A stretch of DNA of 32,945 nt from Opitutaceae bacterium (lineage in GTDB: Bacteria > Verrucomicrobiota > Verrucomicrobiia > Opitutales > Opitutaceae): NCBI GenBank assembly GCA_003151495.1, contig PLXR01000054.1:1-32945 (forward strand), written 5' to 3'. Shown piece by piece: positions 17,820-25,812 of the stretch. Numbering within the stretch: position 1 is the first letter of the stretch; each line of letters begins with the position of its first letter. A program made the translations under genes and the position numbers. A model generated the notes under the pieces. The model was not told the DNA's origin and did not search any database. It worked only from the letters and a program-made list of their open reading frames with translations.

Positions 17820-18446
17820 ATGGGCCCGCCAGAACTCCTAACATGTTGCCTGTGTGGGCAGGTCCATCGCCCTATACCCCTTGATCCAGGGGAGAAGGCC
17901 CTTTGCGCGCGGTGCGGCTCCTTGCTGGCGGAAGGTCCGCGACTGGGGACTGAAACGGCTTTGGTCTTCTCGGTCACCGGACTTACGCTGGCCGTGCCGG
18001 CCCTGCTTCTGCCTTTCGTGAGCGCGGGCAAGCTCGGGATCGAGAGGACCAGCTACCTCTTCACCGGCGTGGGCAGCCTGTGGGACGGGGGAATGCGGTC
18101 GCTTGCAGCGCTTGTATTCCTATGCGGTGGGCTCCTACCCATTGCGTTCCTCGCGACGCTTGCGGCGCTGAACGTCCCTTCGCGGCTTGGCTGGCGCCCG
18201 CGCGGACTTCGGCTCATGCTCCGGATGGTCAATCTACTCGGCCGCTGGGCGATTCCCGAGGTCCAGGTGCTGGCGGTCCTTGTGGCCCTCATGAAGCTGG
18301 GCAGTATCGTCGAGGTCACGGTCGGGCCGGGATTCTGGTGCTACTGCGCGATGGCGCTCTCGCTCCTCGTGGCGCAGCGCAGTTTCGAATTCGGCGCGGC
18401 GGATTCCGAGGGGGCCGCGGCGGGATCCGCGGCATCTCTACCATGA
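17820..18446 (+). CDS. pqiA: PqiA-like membrane protein, N-terminal half (zinc-ribbon form)
   Basis: The 208-residue protein matches one half of paraquat-inducible protein A, an inner-membrane part of the Pqi lipid-transport system. Two CxxC pairs (C9/C12 and C29/C32) form a zinc ribbon at the cytoplasmic N-terminus. Four hydrophobic segments follow, with family motifs RTSYLFTGVGSLWDGG and MLRMVNLLGRWAIPEVQVLAVLVALMKLG. E. coli PqiA is one 417-residue chain with two such halves; here the second half is a separate gene that starts inside this stop codon (ATGA overlap). The operon continues into pqiB. Confidence 0.87.
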   Translation: MGPPELLTCCLCGQVHRPIPLDPGEKALCARCGSLLAEGPRLGTETALVFSVTGLTLAVPALLLPFVSAGKLGIERTSYLFTGVGSLWDGGMRSLAALVFLCGGLLPIAFLATLAALNVPSRLGWRPRGLRLMLRMVNLLGRWAIPEVQVLAVLVALMKLGSIVEVTVGPGFWCYCAMALSLLVAQRSFEFGAADSEGAAAGSAASLP

Positions 18447-18967
18447 ACCCGGGCGCCCCCCGTCCCCGGATTGAGGGGAGTTCCACGTCCGCTGCGCTGG
18501 CGCTGGCGGCGGCCATCATGCTCGTCCCCGCGAACCTGCTGCCCGTCCTCACGACCGAGTCGGCCGGCGGCAGCCGAAGTGACACCATATTCTCCGGAAC
18601 GGTCGAGCTCTGGAGGCAGGGGTTGGGGGCGATTGCCGTCATCGTGTTCGCGGCGAGCATCGTCATCCCTATCCTCAAGCTCGCCGGCCTCGGCTGGCTC
18701 CTGGCGAGCACCCGGAGCGCTGAACCCGGGGATGCGCGCCGGCTCACCCGGGTCTACGCAACGATCGATTTCATCGGTCGGTGGTCGATGCTGGACGTCT
18801 TCCTGGCCGCGTTCCTTGCGGGCCTGGTGCAGTTCGGCAGGTCCTCCAGCGTGGTCCCACGCGCAGGCATCGTGGCATTCGCCGCCGCCGTGGTGCTCAC
18901 GGTGCTCGCAACCCAGGCGTTCGATCCCAAGGTCCTGTGGCGCAACCCGCGCCCCCCGCAGCCATGA
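18443..18967 (+). CDS. pqiA: PqiA-like membrane protein, C-terminal half
   Basis: The 174-residue product is the second PqiA half without a zinc ribbon. It has MLVPANLLPVLTTESAGG, DTIFSGTVELWRQG, hydrophobic IAVIVFAASIVIPILKLAGLGWLL and the family's YATIDFIGRWSMLDVFLAAFLAGLVQFG. Its ATG overlaps the previous stop and its stop overlaps pqiB, which argues for strict translational coupling. Together with the preceding gene it reconstitutes full-length PqiA. I read it as a natural gene split, because both ends have clean starts and stops, rather than a frameshift. Confidence 0.87.
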   Translation: MNPGAPRPRIEGSSTSAALALAAAIMLVPANLLPVLTTESAGGSRSDTIFSGTVELWRQGLGAIAVIVFAASIVIPILKLAGLGWLLASTRSAEPGDARRLTRVYATIDFIGRWSMLDVFLAAFLAGLVQFGRSSSVVPRAGIVAFAAAVVLTVLATQAFDPKVLWRNPRPPQP

Positions 18968-19887
18968 GCGGACCCCCGGCACCCAAGCTATCCCGGGCCT
19001 CCTCCTTCCCGCTCATCTGGGTCGTCCCGGTGATCGCGGCCGCGGTCGGGATTTGGCTGGGTTTCAGGGAGCTGCACAACAGGGGGCCTCTGATAACGAT
19101 CGATTTTGCCGAAGGTTCGGGAGTCGATGCCGGGAAGACGGTCCTGGAGTACAAGGGTGTTTCCGCCGGCATGGTTGAGGCAGTCGTGCTGAAGCCGGGC
19201 CTCATGGGTGTGACCGTTCGGGTGCGCCTCAAGCGGAGTGCTGCGGCGCTCGCGAGCGAGGGATCCCGGTTCTGGGTTTTGCACCCGGAGATCGGCTTCT
19301 CGGGTGTCCGGGGGCTCGACACGCTGGTCTCTGGGGTCCGCCTCAACGTCCTGCCCGGAAGCGGGCCGCCCGCCCTTCATTTCACCGGCCTGAACAAGGC
19401 CCCGGCCCCGGACGTGACCGACCAGGGCCGCTCCTTTATCCTGCAAAGCGAGCGCCTGGGTTCCCTGACCTCAGGCGCCCCGGTTTTCTACCGGGAATTC
19501 AAGGTGGGCGCCGTGGAGGCGAGCCGGCTCTCCGACGACGCCACGATGGTGCTCGTTCGCATCCACCTGGACGCGCCCTATGCCGACCTGGTGCGCACGA
19601 ATTCCAGGTTCTGGAACACCGGGGGATTTTCGTTCAAGGTGAGCCTCTTCGGCGGCGCGGTGCTCAAGGACACGTCGCTCGAGTCTCTGGTGACGGGAGG
19701 CGTGGCGTTCGCGACGCCGGAGGGCGCCGCACTTGCTCCGCCGGCGCCAGGCAACGCTTTGTTCACGCTCGCATCCGAGCCCGACAAGGAATGGCTGAAA
19801 TGGTCTCCCCGGATTGCCATCAAGGCGCCGGAGGAGTCGCTCGGGTCGCCTCCAAAGGGCGGGATCCTGGGCGACATGATCAAGTAG
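18964..19887 (+). CDS. pqiB: PqiB-like MCE-domain protein
   Basis: The 307-residue protein has one N-terminal membrane helix (FPLIWVVPVIAAAVGIWLGF) and periplasmic MCE (MlaD-type) domains that form lipid-carrying rings or tubes. MCE 1 covers about 40-130 (ITIDFAEGSGVDAGKTVLEYKG). A second begins near 155 (FILQSERLGSLTSGAPVFYRE, then VGAVEASRLSDDATMVLVRI). E. coli PqiB has 546 residues and three MCE domains, so this is a short form. Its ATG overlaps the preceding stop. No PqiC lipoprotein gene follows. It is followed by hairpins at 19911-19966. Confidence 0.9.
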   Translation: MSGPPAPKLSRASSFPLIWVVPVIAAAVGIWLGFRELHNRGPLITIDFAEGSGVDAGKTVLEYKGVSAGMVEAVVLKPGLMGVTVRVRLKRSAAALASEGSRFWVLHPEIGFSGVRGLDTLVSGVRLNVLPGSGPPALHFTGLNKAPAPDVTDQGRSFILQSERLGSLTSGAPVFYREFKVGAVEASRLSDDATMVLVRIHLDAPYADLVRTNSRFWNTGGFSFKVSLFGGAVLKDTSLESLVTGGVAFATPEGAALAPPAPGNALFTLASEPDKEWLKWSPRIAIKAPEESLGSPPKGGILGDMIK

Positions 19888-19910
19888 ACCGCGGCCCCTT
19901 GCCCGAGGGG

Positions 19911-19925
19911 GCCCGACGTTCGGGC
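19911..19925 (+). terminator. Hairpin after pqiB
   Basis: GCCCGA and TCGGGC pair around CGT and are followed by GTTTGGTT, 24 bases past the pqiB stop. A second GC-rich hairpin (about 19938-19966) follows. Likely an intrinsic terminator of moderate strength. Confidence 0.55.
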
Positions 19926-19997
19926 GTTTGGTTGGGGCGGGCGGCCACATCAGTGGCGGCCGCCCGCGCGATGGCGGAGCGGCTCGCTTCAGGAAAG

Positions 19998-20019
19998 GCG
20001 GCCGCGTTCAAGCGGCCGC
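19998..20019 (-). terminator. Perfect hairpin after the WXXGXW-type gene
   Basis: GCGGCCGC (19998-20005) and GCGGCCGC (20012-20019) pair around a six-base loop. Read on the minus strand it is followed by CTTTCC. It sits 15 bases beyond the stop at 20034 and probably ends that transcript. Confidence 0.6.
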
Positions 20020-20033
20020 GGGCGCTGGGGCGA

Positions 20034-20480
20034 TCAATGCCTGGGTTCGTTGTCGTGCTTCTCGTCCCTGTCATCACGATCGTTGCCGCGCCTTTCGCCC
20101 CTGTCATCGCGCCATTCACCCTTGGTCTGGTGATAGCGGCCGTCGTGGTCCTTGTCCCAATGCGGGGCGCTCCACTTTCCGTGCGGGTGGGGCGGGCGTC
20201 CCCAGCGGCCGCCGACCCAGGCGTAGTGCCCGGGGGAACCGTCCCAGTAGCCGCCAATCCAGACAAAGTCCGGACCCGGGGCAACCCCAACGATCACCTC
20301 CTGCCGCGGAGGCGGCGGCCCCTCAAGGTCGAGGCCGAGGTTTATCGAGATATCGGCAAGCGATGTGGAGGCCGTGGCGGCGGGGATCGAGAATCCCGCG
20401 ATCGAGAGCAGGCCGAGCCCGCCGGCGAGGCGGAGGGCGGCTCCCGGTGAGCGAAGCGAATAGGCAATGGTCTGTTTCAT
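20034..20480 (-). CDS. Secreted YXWXXGXW-repeat (WXXGXW family) protein
   Basis: The 148-residue protein begins MKQTIAYSLRSPGAALRLAG with a signal peptide ending near PAATAS. After a Pro-rich turn (GPPPPRQEVIVG) it has two short repeats, FVWIGGYW and YAWVGGRW, with GRPPHPHGKW after them. That is the WXXGXW pattern of BcpO-like and YXWXXGXW proteins. The last about 45 residues are very rich in Asp, His, Arg and Lys and probably disordered, and may bind metal. The ATG at 20480 is chosen because it starts the signal peptide; the frame stays open to 20696. Function unknown, outside the cytoplasm. Confidence 0.78.
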   Translation of the reverse strand: MKQTIAYSLRSPGAALRLAGGLGLLSIAGFSIPAATASTSLADISINLGLDLEGPPPPRQEVIVGVAPGPDFVWIGGYWDGSPGHYAWVGGRWGRPPHPHGKWSAPHWDKDHDGRYHQTKGEWRDDRGERRGNDRDDRDEKHDNEPRH

Positions 20481-21081
20481 TGGGAGGCGTTGACTGCCCA
20501 AACACTTCTCGGTGCCCTTTCGGAGGCGGAATACGCCCTGAAGCAGGTGAAGACCCCACGCGCCCCGGGGCAGCCTGCCCCCCGGGGTGATCCACCGAGG
20601 CAAAGCGTGGGTCATTCGGGCGCGGCAGGGGAACCAATGAATCGCACGTGAGACAACACATGTGGGAGGCAGCCGGATTTCCCGCGCCAGGCCCATCCGC
20701 CCGGCAGGCCGCCACCCCTCTTGAAACCCCGCCCACCACCAATGAAGCCCACAATCAAAAACCGACCCTCAGACGAAAGCGACTCTCGCGCAGGAGTGGA
20801 ACCCCTGAAGCCGCACGAGGTGACGAAGCTCGCGGCCTCCATCGGCGCGGCCTCGCGCCAAGGCAAGTTCCCGATTCAATCCGCCTCGGGAGCGCCAAAC
20901 CACGCGAGGCACCACGTTTCCAGGCAGACCCAATCCTAGACATACCGGGCCCCTCCTGGGTGCCTGCAGGGGCGCCAACCCAGGCCAATTATGCCAAGAA
21001 CCGGTATGCGAAAGGCAAGCGATGCGGAGCGCTGTCCGCGCGATGGTTATAGATTTATGTTTCCTTAATTCAGGTCGATTT
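20481..21081. other. Intergenic region, 601 bp, without a convincing gene
   Basis: Short ORFs on both strands (for example 20721-20939 plus) lack domains, starts with support, or natural amino-acid composition. The only strong structure is the GC-rich hairpin at 20563-20587. The A/T-rich stretch just before 21082 (TATAGATTTATGTTTCCTTAATT) probably holds the promoter of the next small gene. Confidence 0.5.
20563..20587. repeat. Strong GC-rich hairpin upstream of the WXXGXW-type gene
   Basis: CCCCGGGGCA pairs with TGCCCCCCGGGG with two extra bases on the right arm. It lies about 85 bp upstream of the 20480 start codon. It could be a leader structure or a terminator from upstream; no T-run follows on either strand. 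Confidence 0.4.
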
Positions 21082-21276
21082 ATGCCTATGAACACACAGG
21101 ACTCACCCTCATCCAAGACGCCAAAGAACGGCGGATTGAGCCGGCCCGACATCGGGACGAGCTCCATCCAATACGTGGGCGCAAAGGATCCAAGGATTCC
21201 CGTGCCAATCCTGATCGTGGGCGTGGTGGTGATCGCCTCGGCTATCCTCGCCTACCTGCATTTCGCCCAGCCCTAG
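21082..21276 (+). CDS. Small single-pass membrane protein
   Basis: The 64-residue product has a polar N-terminus (MPMNTQDSPSSKTPKNGG, then LSRPDIGTSSIQYVGAKD) and one C-terminal membrane helix, IPVPILIVGVVVIASAILAYL, ending HFAQP. That is an N-in, tail-anchored layout. The ATG at 21082 (or 21088) follows an A/T-rich stretch, and upstream codons look non-coding. I do not recognise it. It is convergent with the DUF2306 gene, 20 bp apart. Confidence 0.62.
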   Translation: MPMNTQDSPSSKTPKNGGLSRPDIGTSSIQYVGAKDPRIPVPILIVGVVVIASAILAYLHFAQP

Positions 21277-21296
21277 GGTGAAGGGGGGGGCCGCCG

Positions 21297-21971
21297 CTAG
21301 GACTGCACTGGCCGCGCGGACGGGGAACGCCTGAAGACGGCACCCGCCTGGAGCACAACCTCGGTGGCCAGCAGGGGGATCGCCCAGCAGCCCCATGCGA
21401 GCAGCTTTGCGCGTTCGTCGCCGTCCAAGACCTTGTGTGCGGCCATCAGTTCATCGCAGAGCCGGAACGTGACAAATGCGAACGTGACGACGTAGCTCCG
21501 GACCATCCACTGGCGGTGCTGCGCCACATTCCCGCGGCGAATGGACACGAACGCCATGAGGGTTGTCGTCGCCCAGGCGCCGCCGAGGCAGGCAAGGCCC
21601 GCGGCGTAGGCCGGCGCGCCGGTTATCCGGGCGGCCACTCCCCAGCTGGCGACAACACCGACGAGCACGACGGCGACGTAGACGCGGCCGGCCAAGCGGT
21701 GGAAGGTCAGGTAATTGCTTCGAATGCGCGGCCAGAACTGCAGGGGCCCGATCACGACCGCGACCAAGCCGCACACGACGTGCGGGAAGAGCCACGACGC
21801 CCGCGGCCAGAAGTAGCTCCCATAGGAGGAGGGTGTGAAGATGAAGTACCTCGGGACGTTCTTGACGACGAAGTAGGCGAGCAGCAGGAGGACGATCGCC
21901 CAGCCGGCCATAGCCGGTGCATTCCTGGCCTTTCCCGAGGCGACATCCAAGGGTGCGGAGTGGGGACTCAT
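21297..21971 (-). CDS. DUF2306-like multi-pass membrane protein
   Basis: The 224-residue protein has about six membrane helices. Family-like features are the paired His-containing motifs FHRLAGRVYVAVVLVG and NVAQHRQWMVRSYVVTFAFVTFRL, which resemble DUF2306/YozB-type proteins; the spaced His residues could bind heme or another cofactor. The N-terminus MSPHSAPLDVASGKARN is cytoplasmic and polar before WAIVLLLLAYFVV. Function unknown. Start ATG at 21971 with no overlap to other genes. Confidence 0.82.
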   Translation of the reverse strand: MSPHSAPLDVASGKARNAPAMAGWAIVLLLLAYFVVKNVPRYFIFTPSSYGSYFWPRASWLFPHVVCGLVAVVIGPLQFWPRIRSNYLTFHRLAGRVYVAVVLVGVVASWGVAARITGAPAYAAGLACLGGAWATTTLMAFVSIRRGNVAQHRQWMVRSYVVTFAFVTFRLCDELMAAHKVLDGDERAKLLAWGCWAIPLLATEVVLQAGAVFRRSPSARPVQS

Positions 21972-22241
21972 GGGCAGGGAACTTTCCTAGTGTAGGTCGA
22001 CCTGGCAAGGAGTTTGGTCGCGACGGGCTCGGGGACTCCCCAACTCGACCCGGAATCGAATCCCGAGCATCCCGCTCCCGCAACACCTTGGAGGGGAGCC
22101 CCATGGGTCCTAATCGGAAGGCACCTCGGAGGAATGGGGGCACTTCGAATTAACATGGCTGTCAAATTGGCTCTCGAATTGCTGTTGCAGGTCGCCGAGT
22201 CCGAAGGGAAAAGAGACCGTCAGCATTCCATTTCTCGAAAT

Positions 22242-22715
22242 ATGAAAACAAAAAAGACATCCAAGAGCACCTTCATCGCCGCTTCAGCCAAGCCGGCTGC
22301 GCCCATCTCGAAGGGCAAGGCGCCTGTTGCGTCGGCCCCAAGGGCCACCCTCAGCCCGGTCCCGGTGGCGAAGGCGGCTCCTTCCCAGCCCAGTGCTCCC
22401 CAGGTGAGGCCGGCAGCGGTTACCGCGTCTCTGACCAGGCCCCCGGCCCCCGCCAAGGCTCCCGAGACCATCATCTCGGTCAACGTCGACGTCGGCTTTG
22501 GCAACCAGGTTTACCTGCGCGGCGAGGGCCCGGGCCTGAGCTGGGAGAAGGGCGTCCCGGCCGACTGCGCCGCGAGCGACCTCTGGACCCTCGCGCTCAA
22601 GGACGCGGCAAAGCCGGTGCGCTTCAAGGTCCTGGTGAACGACGCCACGTGGTCAACGGGAGAGGACTACGAGGTCATTCCCGGTCAGAAGGTCACGTTC
22701 ACGCCCCGGTTCTGA
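22242..22715 (+). CDS. Putative carbohydrate-binding protein at the head of the alpha-glucan cluster
   Basis: The 157-residue product has a Lys/Ala/Pro-rich, probably disordered N-terminal half (residues 1-78) and a compact C-terminal domain. That domain runs ISVNVDVGFGNQVYLRGEGPG, then LSWEKGVPA, DLWTLAL, VRFKVLVND and TWSTGEDYEVIPGQ. The order (G-N-x-V-Y-L-R-G, L-x-W-x-x-G, W-x-x-x-L, F-K-x-x-x-N-D-x-x-W) resembles starch/glycogen-binding modules such as CBM20 or CBM48-like. It precedes glgA. I infer a glucan-binding accessory protein. ATG 22242 begins MKTKKTSK; upstream open codons back to 22014 look non-coding. Confidence 0.65.
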   Translation: MKTKKTSKSTFIAASAKPAAPISKGKAPVASAPRATLSPVPVAKAAPSQPSAPQVRPAAVTASLTRPPAPAKAPETIISVNVDVGFGNQVYLRGEGPGLSWEKGVPADCAASDLWTLALKDAAKPVRFKVLVNDATWSTGEDYEVIPGQKVTFTPRF

Positions 22716-22753
22716 CCGGCGCGGGAGGGCCCCCGGGGTGGGGTGGGTGAACC

Positions 22754-22782
22754 GGGCCGGGCGGCTCTCCAGCCGCCGGCCC
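22754..22782 (+). terminator. Hairpin between the carbohydrate-binding protein gene and glgA
   Basis: GGGCCGGGCGGCT pairs with AGCCGCCGGCCC with one bulged G and a CTCC loop. It lies 39 bases after the 22715 stop. No T-run follows, so it may be a rho-independent-like pause or an attenuator ahead of glgA rather than a full terminator. Confidence 0.45.
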
Positions 22783-22867
22783 TGGGGCGCGCCATGGCCT
22801 CGGCGAAGGCGGCCGGTTATCGTTATTGATGCGGCGGCGGGGCGACGCCACGATCCGACCCGCCCCC

Positions 22868-24346
22868 ATGTACGTCGTGATGATAGCTTCAGAGTTAGCG
22901 CCCGTGGCAAAGGTTGGCGGGCTTGGCGACGTCGTGTTCGGCCTGTCCCGCGAGCTCGAGATCCGGGGAAACTCGGTGGAGATCATTCTGCCTAAGTACG
23001 ACTGCATGCGGCACGGGGAGATCTTCGGCCTTGAGATCGCAATGAAGGACCTGTGGGTCCCCTGGTATGACCGGGCGATCCACTGCAGTGTCTTCTTCGG
23101 GTTCGTCCACGGCAGGAAGTGCTTCTTCATCGAGCCGCACTCGGACCAGAACTACTTCAACCGCCGCGTCTACTACGGTAACAGCGACGACGACCAGCGC
23201 TTCGCCTTCTTCTGCCGCGCAGCGCTCGAGTTCATGCTGCGCTCGAACAAGCATCCGGACGTGATCCACTGCCACGACTGGCAGACGGCGCTCGTGCCCG
23301 TGCTGCTCTTCGAGGTCTACAAGCACCTCGGGATGACGCACCCGAGGGTGTGCTTCACGCTCCACAACATGGCGCACCAGGGGGTGACGCGGGAGCACAT
23401 CCTGCGCGAGACCGGGCTCGGCCGCCACGGCTACTTCTTCCACCAGGACCGGCTCCAGGACAATTTCAACCGGGCGGCCCTGAACCTGATGAAAGGGGGG
23501 ATCGTCTACTCGAACTTCGTCACCACGGTGTCCCCGCGGTATGCCTGGGAGATCATGAACACCGACCAGAGCTTCGGGCTGGGCCACACCCTGCAGGTGC
23601 ACCGGCAGAAGATCGGCGGCATCCTCAACGGCCTCGACTACGACGTCTGGAACCCGGAGATCGACTCTCGGATCGCGAGCGCCTACGGGCTCGCCACGCT
23701 TGACAAGAAATACGACAACAAGCGGGCGCTCCGGCAGAGGTTCTGGCTGCGCGACATCTACAGGCCGATCGTCTGCTTTGTGGGCCGCCTCGACTACCAG
23801 AAGGGCGTGCCGCTGATCACCCACGCGATCAGCTACTGCCTTCAGCACGGCTGCCAGTTTGTGCTCCTGGGCACGAGCCCGGACGGGAAGGTCGCCCATC
23901 ACTTCCAGAGCCTGAAGCAGCACTACAACGACAACCCGGACTGCCACCTCGAGCTCGGATTCAACGAGGAACTCTCCCACCTGATCTACGCGGGATCGGA
24001 CATGATCATCGTCCCGAGCCTCTTCGAGCCCTGCGGCCTGACCCAGATGATCGGGCTCCGGTACGGAACGGTCCCGATCGTGCGCGCCACCGGAGGCCTG
24101 CTCGACACCGTGTTTGACGCGAATCACTCAAGCAAGCCGTACGAGGAGAGGAACGGGTACGTGTTCAACGACTTCAACTCCCAGGGGATCGAGTCGGCCC
24201 TCGAAAGGGCCATCGGGATGTGGAACAACTACCCGGAGCATTTCCGGGAGCTCATGGCCAACGGGATGCGCGCCGACAACTCGTGGAACCAGCCCGGGCG
24301 GCACTACCTGAACGTGTACGAGCACATACGCGACAGGTCATCCTAG
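22868..24346 (+). CDS. glgA: Glycogen synthase (GT5)
   Basis: The 492-residue enzyme extends alpha-1,4-glucan from ADP-glucose (or UDP-glucose) in the cytoplasm. The start MYVVMIASELAPVAKVGGLGDV contains the K-x-G-G-L nucleotide-sugar-binding loop (Lys15). Also visible are HDWQTALVPVLL, FTLHNMAHQG, NGLDYDVWNP and FVGRLDYQKGVPLI, and the C-terminal PSLFEPCGLTQMIGLRYGTVPIVRATGGL with the conserved E-x-x-x-x-x-G motif. Length matches GT5. I chose ATG 22868, at the family's normal N-terminus. Its stop shares the CTAG palindrome with the convergent GH13 gene. Confidence 0.96.
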   Translation: MYVVMIASELAPVAKVGGLGDVVFGLSRELEIRGNSVEIILPKYDCMRHGEIFGLEIAMKDLWVPWYDRAIHCSVFFGFVHGRKCFFIEPHSDQNYFNRRVYYGNSDDDQRFAFFCRAALEFMLRSNKHPDVIHCHDWQTALVPVLLFEVYKHLGMTHPRVCFTLHNMAHQGVTREHILRETGLGRHGYFFHQDRLQDNFNRAALNLMKGGIVYSNFVTTVSPRYAWEIMNTDQSFGLGHTLQVHRQKIGGILNGLDYDVWNPEIDSRIASAYGLATLDKKYDNKRALRQRFWLRDIYRPIVCFVGRLDYQKGVPLITHAISYCLQHGCQFVLLGTSPDGKVAHHFQSLKQHYNDNPDCHLELGFNEELSHLIYAGSDMIIVPSLFEPCGLTQMIGLRYGTVPIVRATGGLLDTVFDANHSSKPYEERNGYVFNDFNSQGIESALERAIGMWNNYPEHFRELMANGMRADNSWNQPGRHYLNVYEHIRDRSS

Positions 24347-25614
24347 GGCCGCGAGGCCAGGAGCACGATGCCCTGGCCAGGGCGCAGGGCGTAGTGGAAG
24401 GGTTCGTGCACCTCGTCAAGGGGGTACTCCGGCGACACGTCGCGGAGCGGCACCCCCGCGGGCAGGAGGTCGCGCATGCGGTCGGTGTAGAATTCCTGGT
24501 GGCTCCACATGTCCTTGTTCAGGATCAGGAGCGCCTCGGCCCGGCTGCGGGTAGAGGACTTGCGCATGAGGAGGATGTTCGGGTTGGCGCACGGCACGAA
24601 GCTTGTCGGGCCGTCCTCCTGGAAGATCGGGTGTTCCCGCTTCACCGAGTTCACGCTCGTTATGAAGCCCCGCAGGTCGGCGCCGCCCTCCGACCAGTCG
24701 GCGGGCGTCGTGTCGGCGACATGCAGGGGCTTGCGCATGGCGAACTCGAAGCCCGCGGGGATCATGACCCCGGCGGAGAAGAGCGCCGAGAAGAGGTAGC
24801 GCTGCTTTAGCCCGTTCGTGTTCCCGTTCAGCTCCTCGGCTAGGCGCGGCGTATCGTGGCTCTCCGCGAAGCTGATCGAGGGCGACGTGTCGCGGACCAG
24901 ATTGTAGCCCTCCATCAGCCACCCGTCCTGGTAGTTCCACCACTTCGAGCTGTTGAAGACGAAGTCGAAGCCGGCCCGCGCGGTCTCCCGGGTCTCCTCG
25001 GCCGAGCAGCCCAGGGTCTCCGCCACGAAGGAGACACCGGGATGTCGCGCACGGACCTCCCCCATGAGCCGCCGCCAGAGGCTGGACGGGACCTGGTAGG
25101 CGGCGTCGCAGCGGAAGCCGTCGAAGCCCAGGCCGGCGAGGTGCTCGAGCACGCGCGCAAAGTGACCGTGGAGCCCCTCGGGATCCCGGGTGTTGCGGTG
25201 GTCAAACTGGGCCAGGTCGCACCACACGACGGTCTCCCCGTTGTGGACGCAGGAAGGGTTCCTGACACGGCCGTCCTGCCCTCGGACGAACCAGTCCGGG
25301 TGCTCCCGGGTCAGCGGGGAGTCCACGGCGCAGTGGTTGATCACCAGGTCGATCATGACTCTGAGGCCCTCGCCGTGGGCTCGCGCCGTCATCCTGCGCA
25401 CCTGGTCGTCGTCGGTCATCCCCTGGCCGGGGTCCAGGAGGAGGGGATTGACGGCAAAGTAGTCGGCGACCGAGTAGAGGCTGCGGGAGGCGCCGGTCCT
25501 CTGGATCGGGTTGAGGAAGATCCAGTCGAATCCCATGGACTTCGCCCTCCTGAAATGCACCTCCCATTGGGAGAACCGGCCGGCGAGGAGCGGGAAGAGG
25601 TCGTAGAGGATCAT
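24343..25614 (-). CDS. Alpha-amylase family (GH13) enzyme
   Basis: The 423-residue protein is a compact (beta/alpha)8 GH13 enzyme. Region I is MIDLVINHCA. Region II, GFRCDAAYQ, places the nucleophile at D170. Region III, VAETLG, places the acid/base at E199. Region IV, ESHDTPRL, gives D254. A C-terminal beta domain ends ALRPGQGIVLLA. The start MILYDLFPLLAGRFSQWE leads straight into the barrel, and NPIQRTGASRSLYSVADYF is typical of short, cytosolic GH13 enzymes. There is no signal peptide. Substrate is likely an alpha-glucan or maltooligosaccharide, but the subfamily cannot be fixed. An upstream GTG (25674) would add 20 residues. It is convergent with glgA and divergent from the first GH57 gene. 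Confidence 0.9.
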   Translation of the reverse strand: MILYDLFPLLAGRFSQWEVHFRRAKSMGFDWIFLNPIQRTGASRSLYSVADYFAVNPLLLDPGQGMTDDDQVRRMTARAHGEGLRVMIDLVINHCAVDSPLTREHPDWFVRGQDGRVRNPSCVHNGETVVWCDLAQFDHRNTRDPEGLHGHFARVLEHLAGLGFDGFRCDAAYQVPSSLWRRLMGEVRARHPGVSFVAETLGCSAEETRETARAGFDFVFNSSKWWNYQDGWLMEGYNLVRDTSPSISFAESHDTPRLAEELNGNTNGLKQRYLFSALFSAGVMIPAGFEFAMRKPLHVADTTPADWSEGGADLRGFITSVNSVKREHPIFQEDGPTSFVPCANPNILLMRKSSTRSRAEALLILNKDMWSHQEFYTDRMRDLLPAGVPLRDVSPEYPLDEVHEPFHYALRPGQGIVLLASRP

Positions 25615-25681
25615 CGGCGGACAGGGTTCGTCAATCGGGACAAATGGCAGCACAAAAGATCGGACGGGAGGCACTCGGGTT

Positions 25682-25762
25682 GAGGGTCAAGATGGCGCAT
25701 CGGGGACGCCGGCGAGCGGGACCGATTCGCGCGGGTCGCGTCCCACGCGAAATTTGACCCTC
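25682..25762. promoter_or_regulatory. Inverted repeat GAGGGTCAA...TTGACCCTC in the divergent GH13/GH57 promoter region
   Basis: GAGGGTCAA (25682-25690) and TTGACCCTC (25754-25762) are exact inverted copies. They lie in the 198-bp gap between divergent glucan genes and each contains TTGACC, which resembles a -35 box. This would let both genes be controlled together. No matching -10 boxes are clear. Confidence 0.35.
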
Positions 25763-25812
25763 CGGCGATTTTCGGCGTTCCTTCGGCGCAAAGTCTCCCC
25801 AGTTTCGGGACC

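Noticed and set aside
18443-18446. Frameshift splitting a single pqiA gene
   Set aside because: Both halves have plausible ends, the overlap is a standard ATGA, and the next junction to pqiB has the same form.
20721-20939. 72-residue ORF in the 601-bp intergenic region
   Set aside because: No recognised motif, no ribosome-binding context, Pro/Ser/Arg-biased shadow-like composition.
22014-22110. Another tRNA-end-like repeat (GGAATCGAATCCCGAGC) upstream of the carbohydrate-binding gene
   Set aside because: Only the central TCGAATCCC is similar; the flanks, spacing and CCA end do not match copies A and B.
22895-24127. 410-residue minus-strand ORF opposite glgA
   Set aside because: Val/Glu/Arg/His-biased translation with no motif; shadow of the well-supported glgA.
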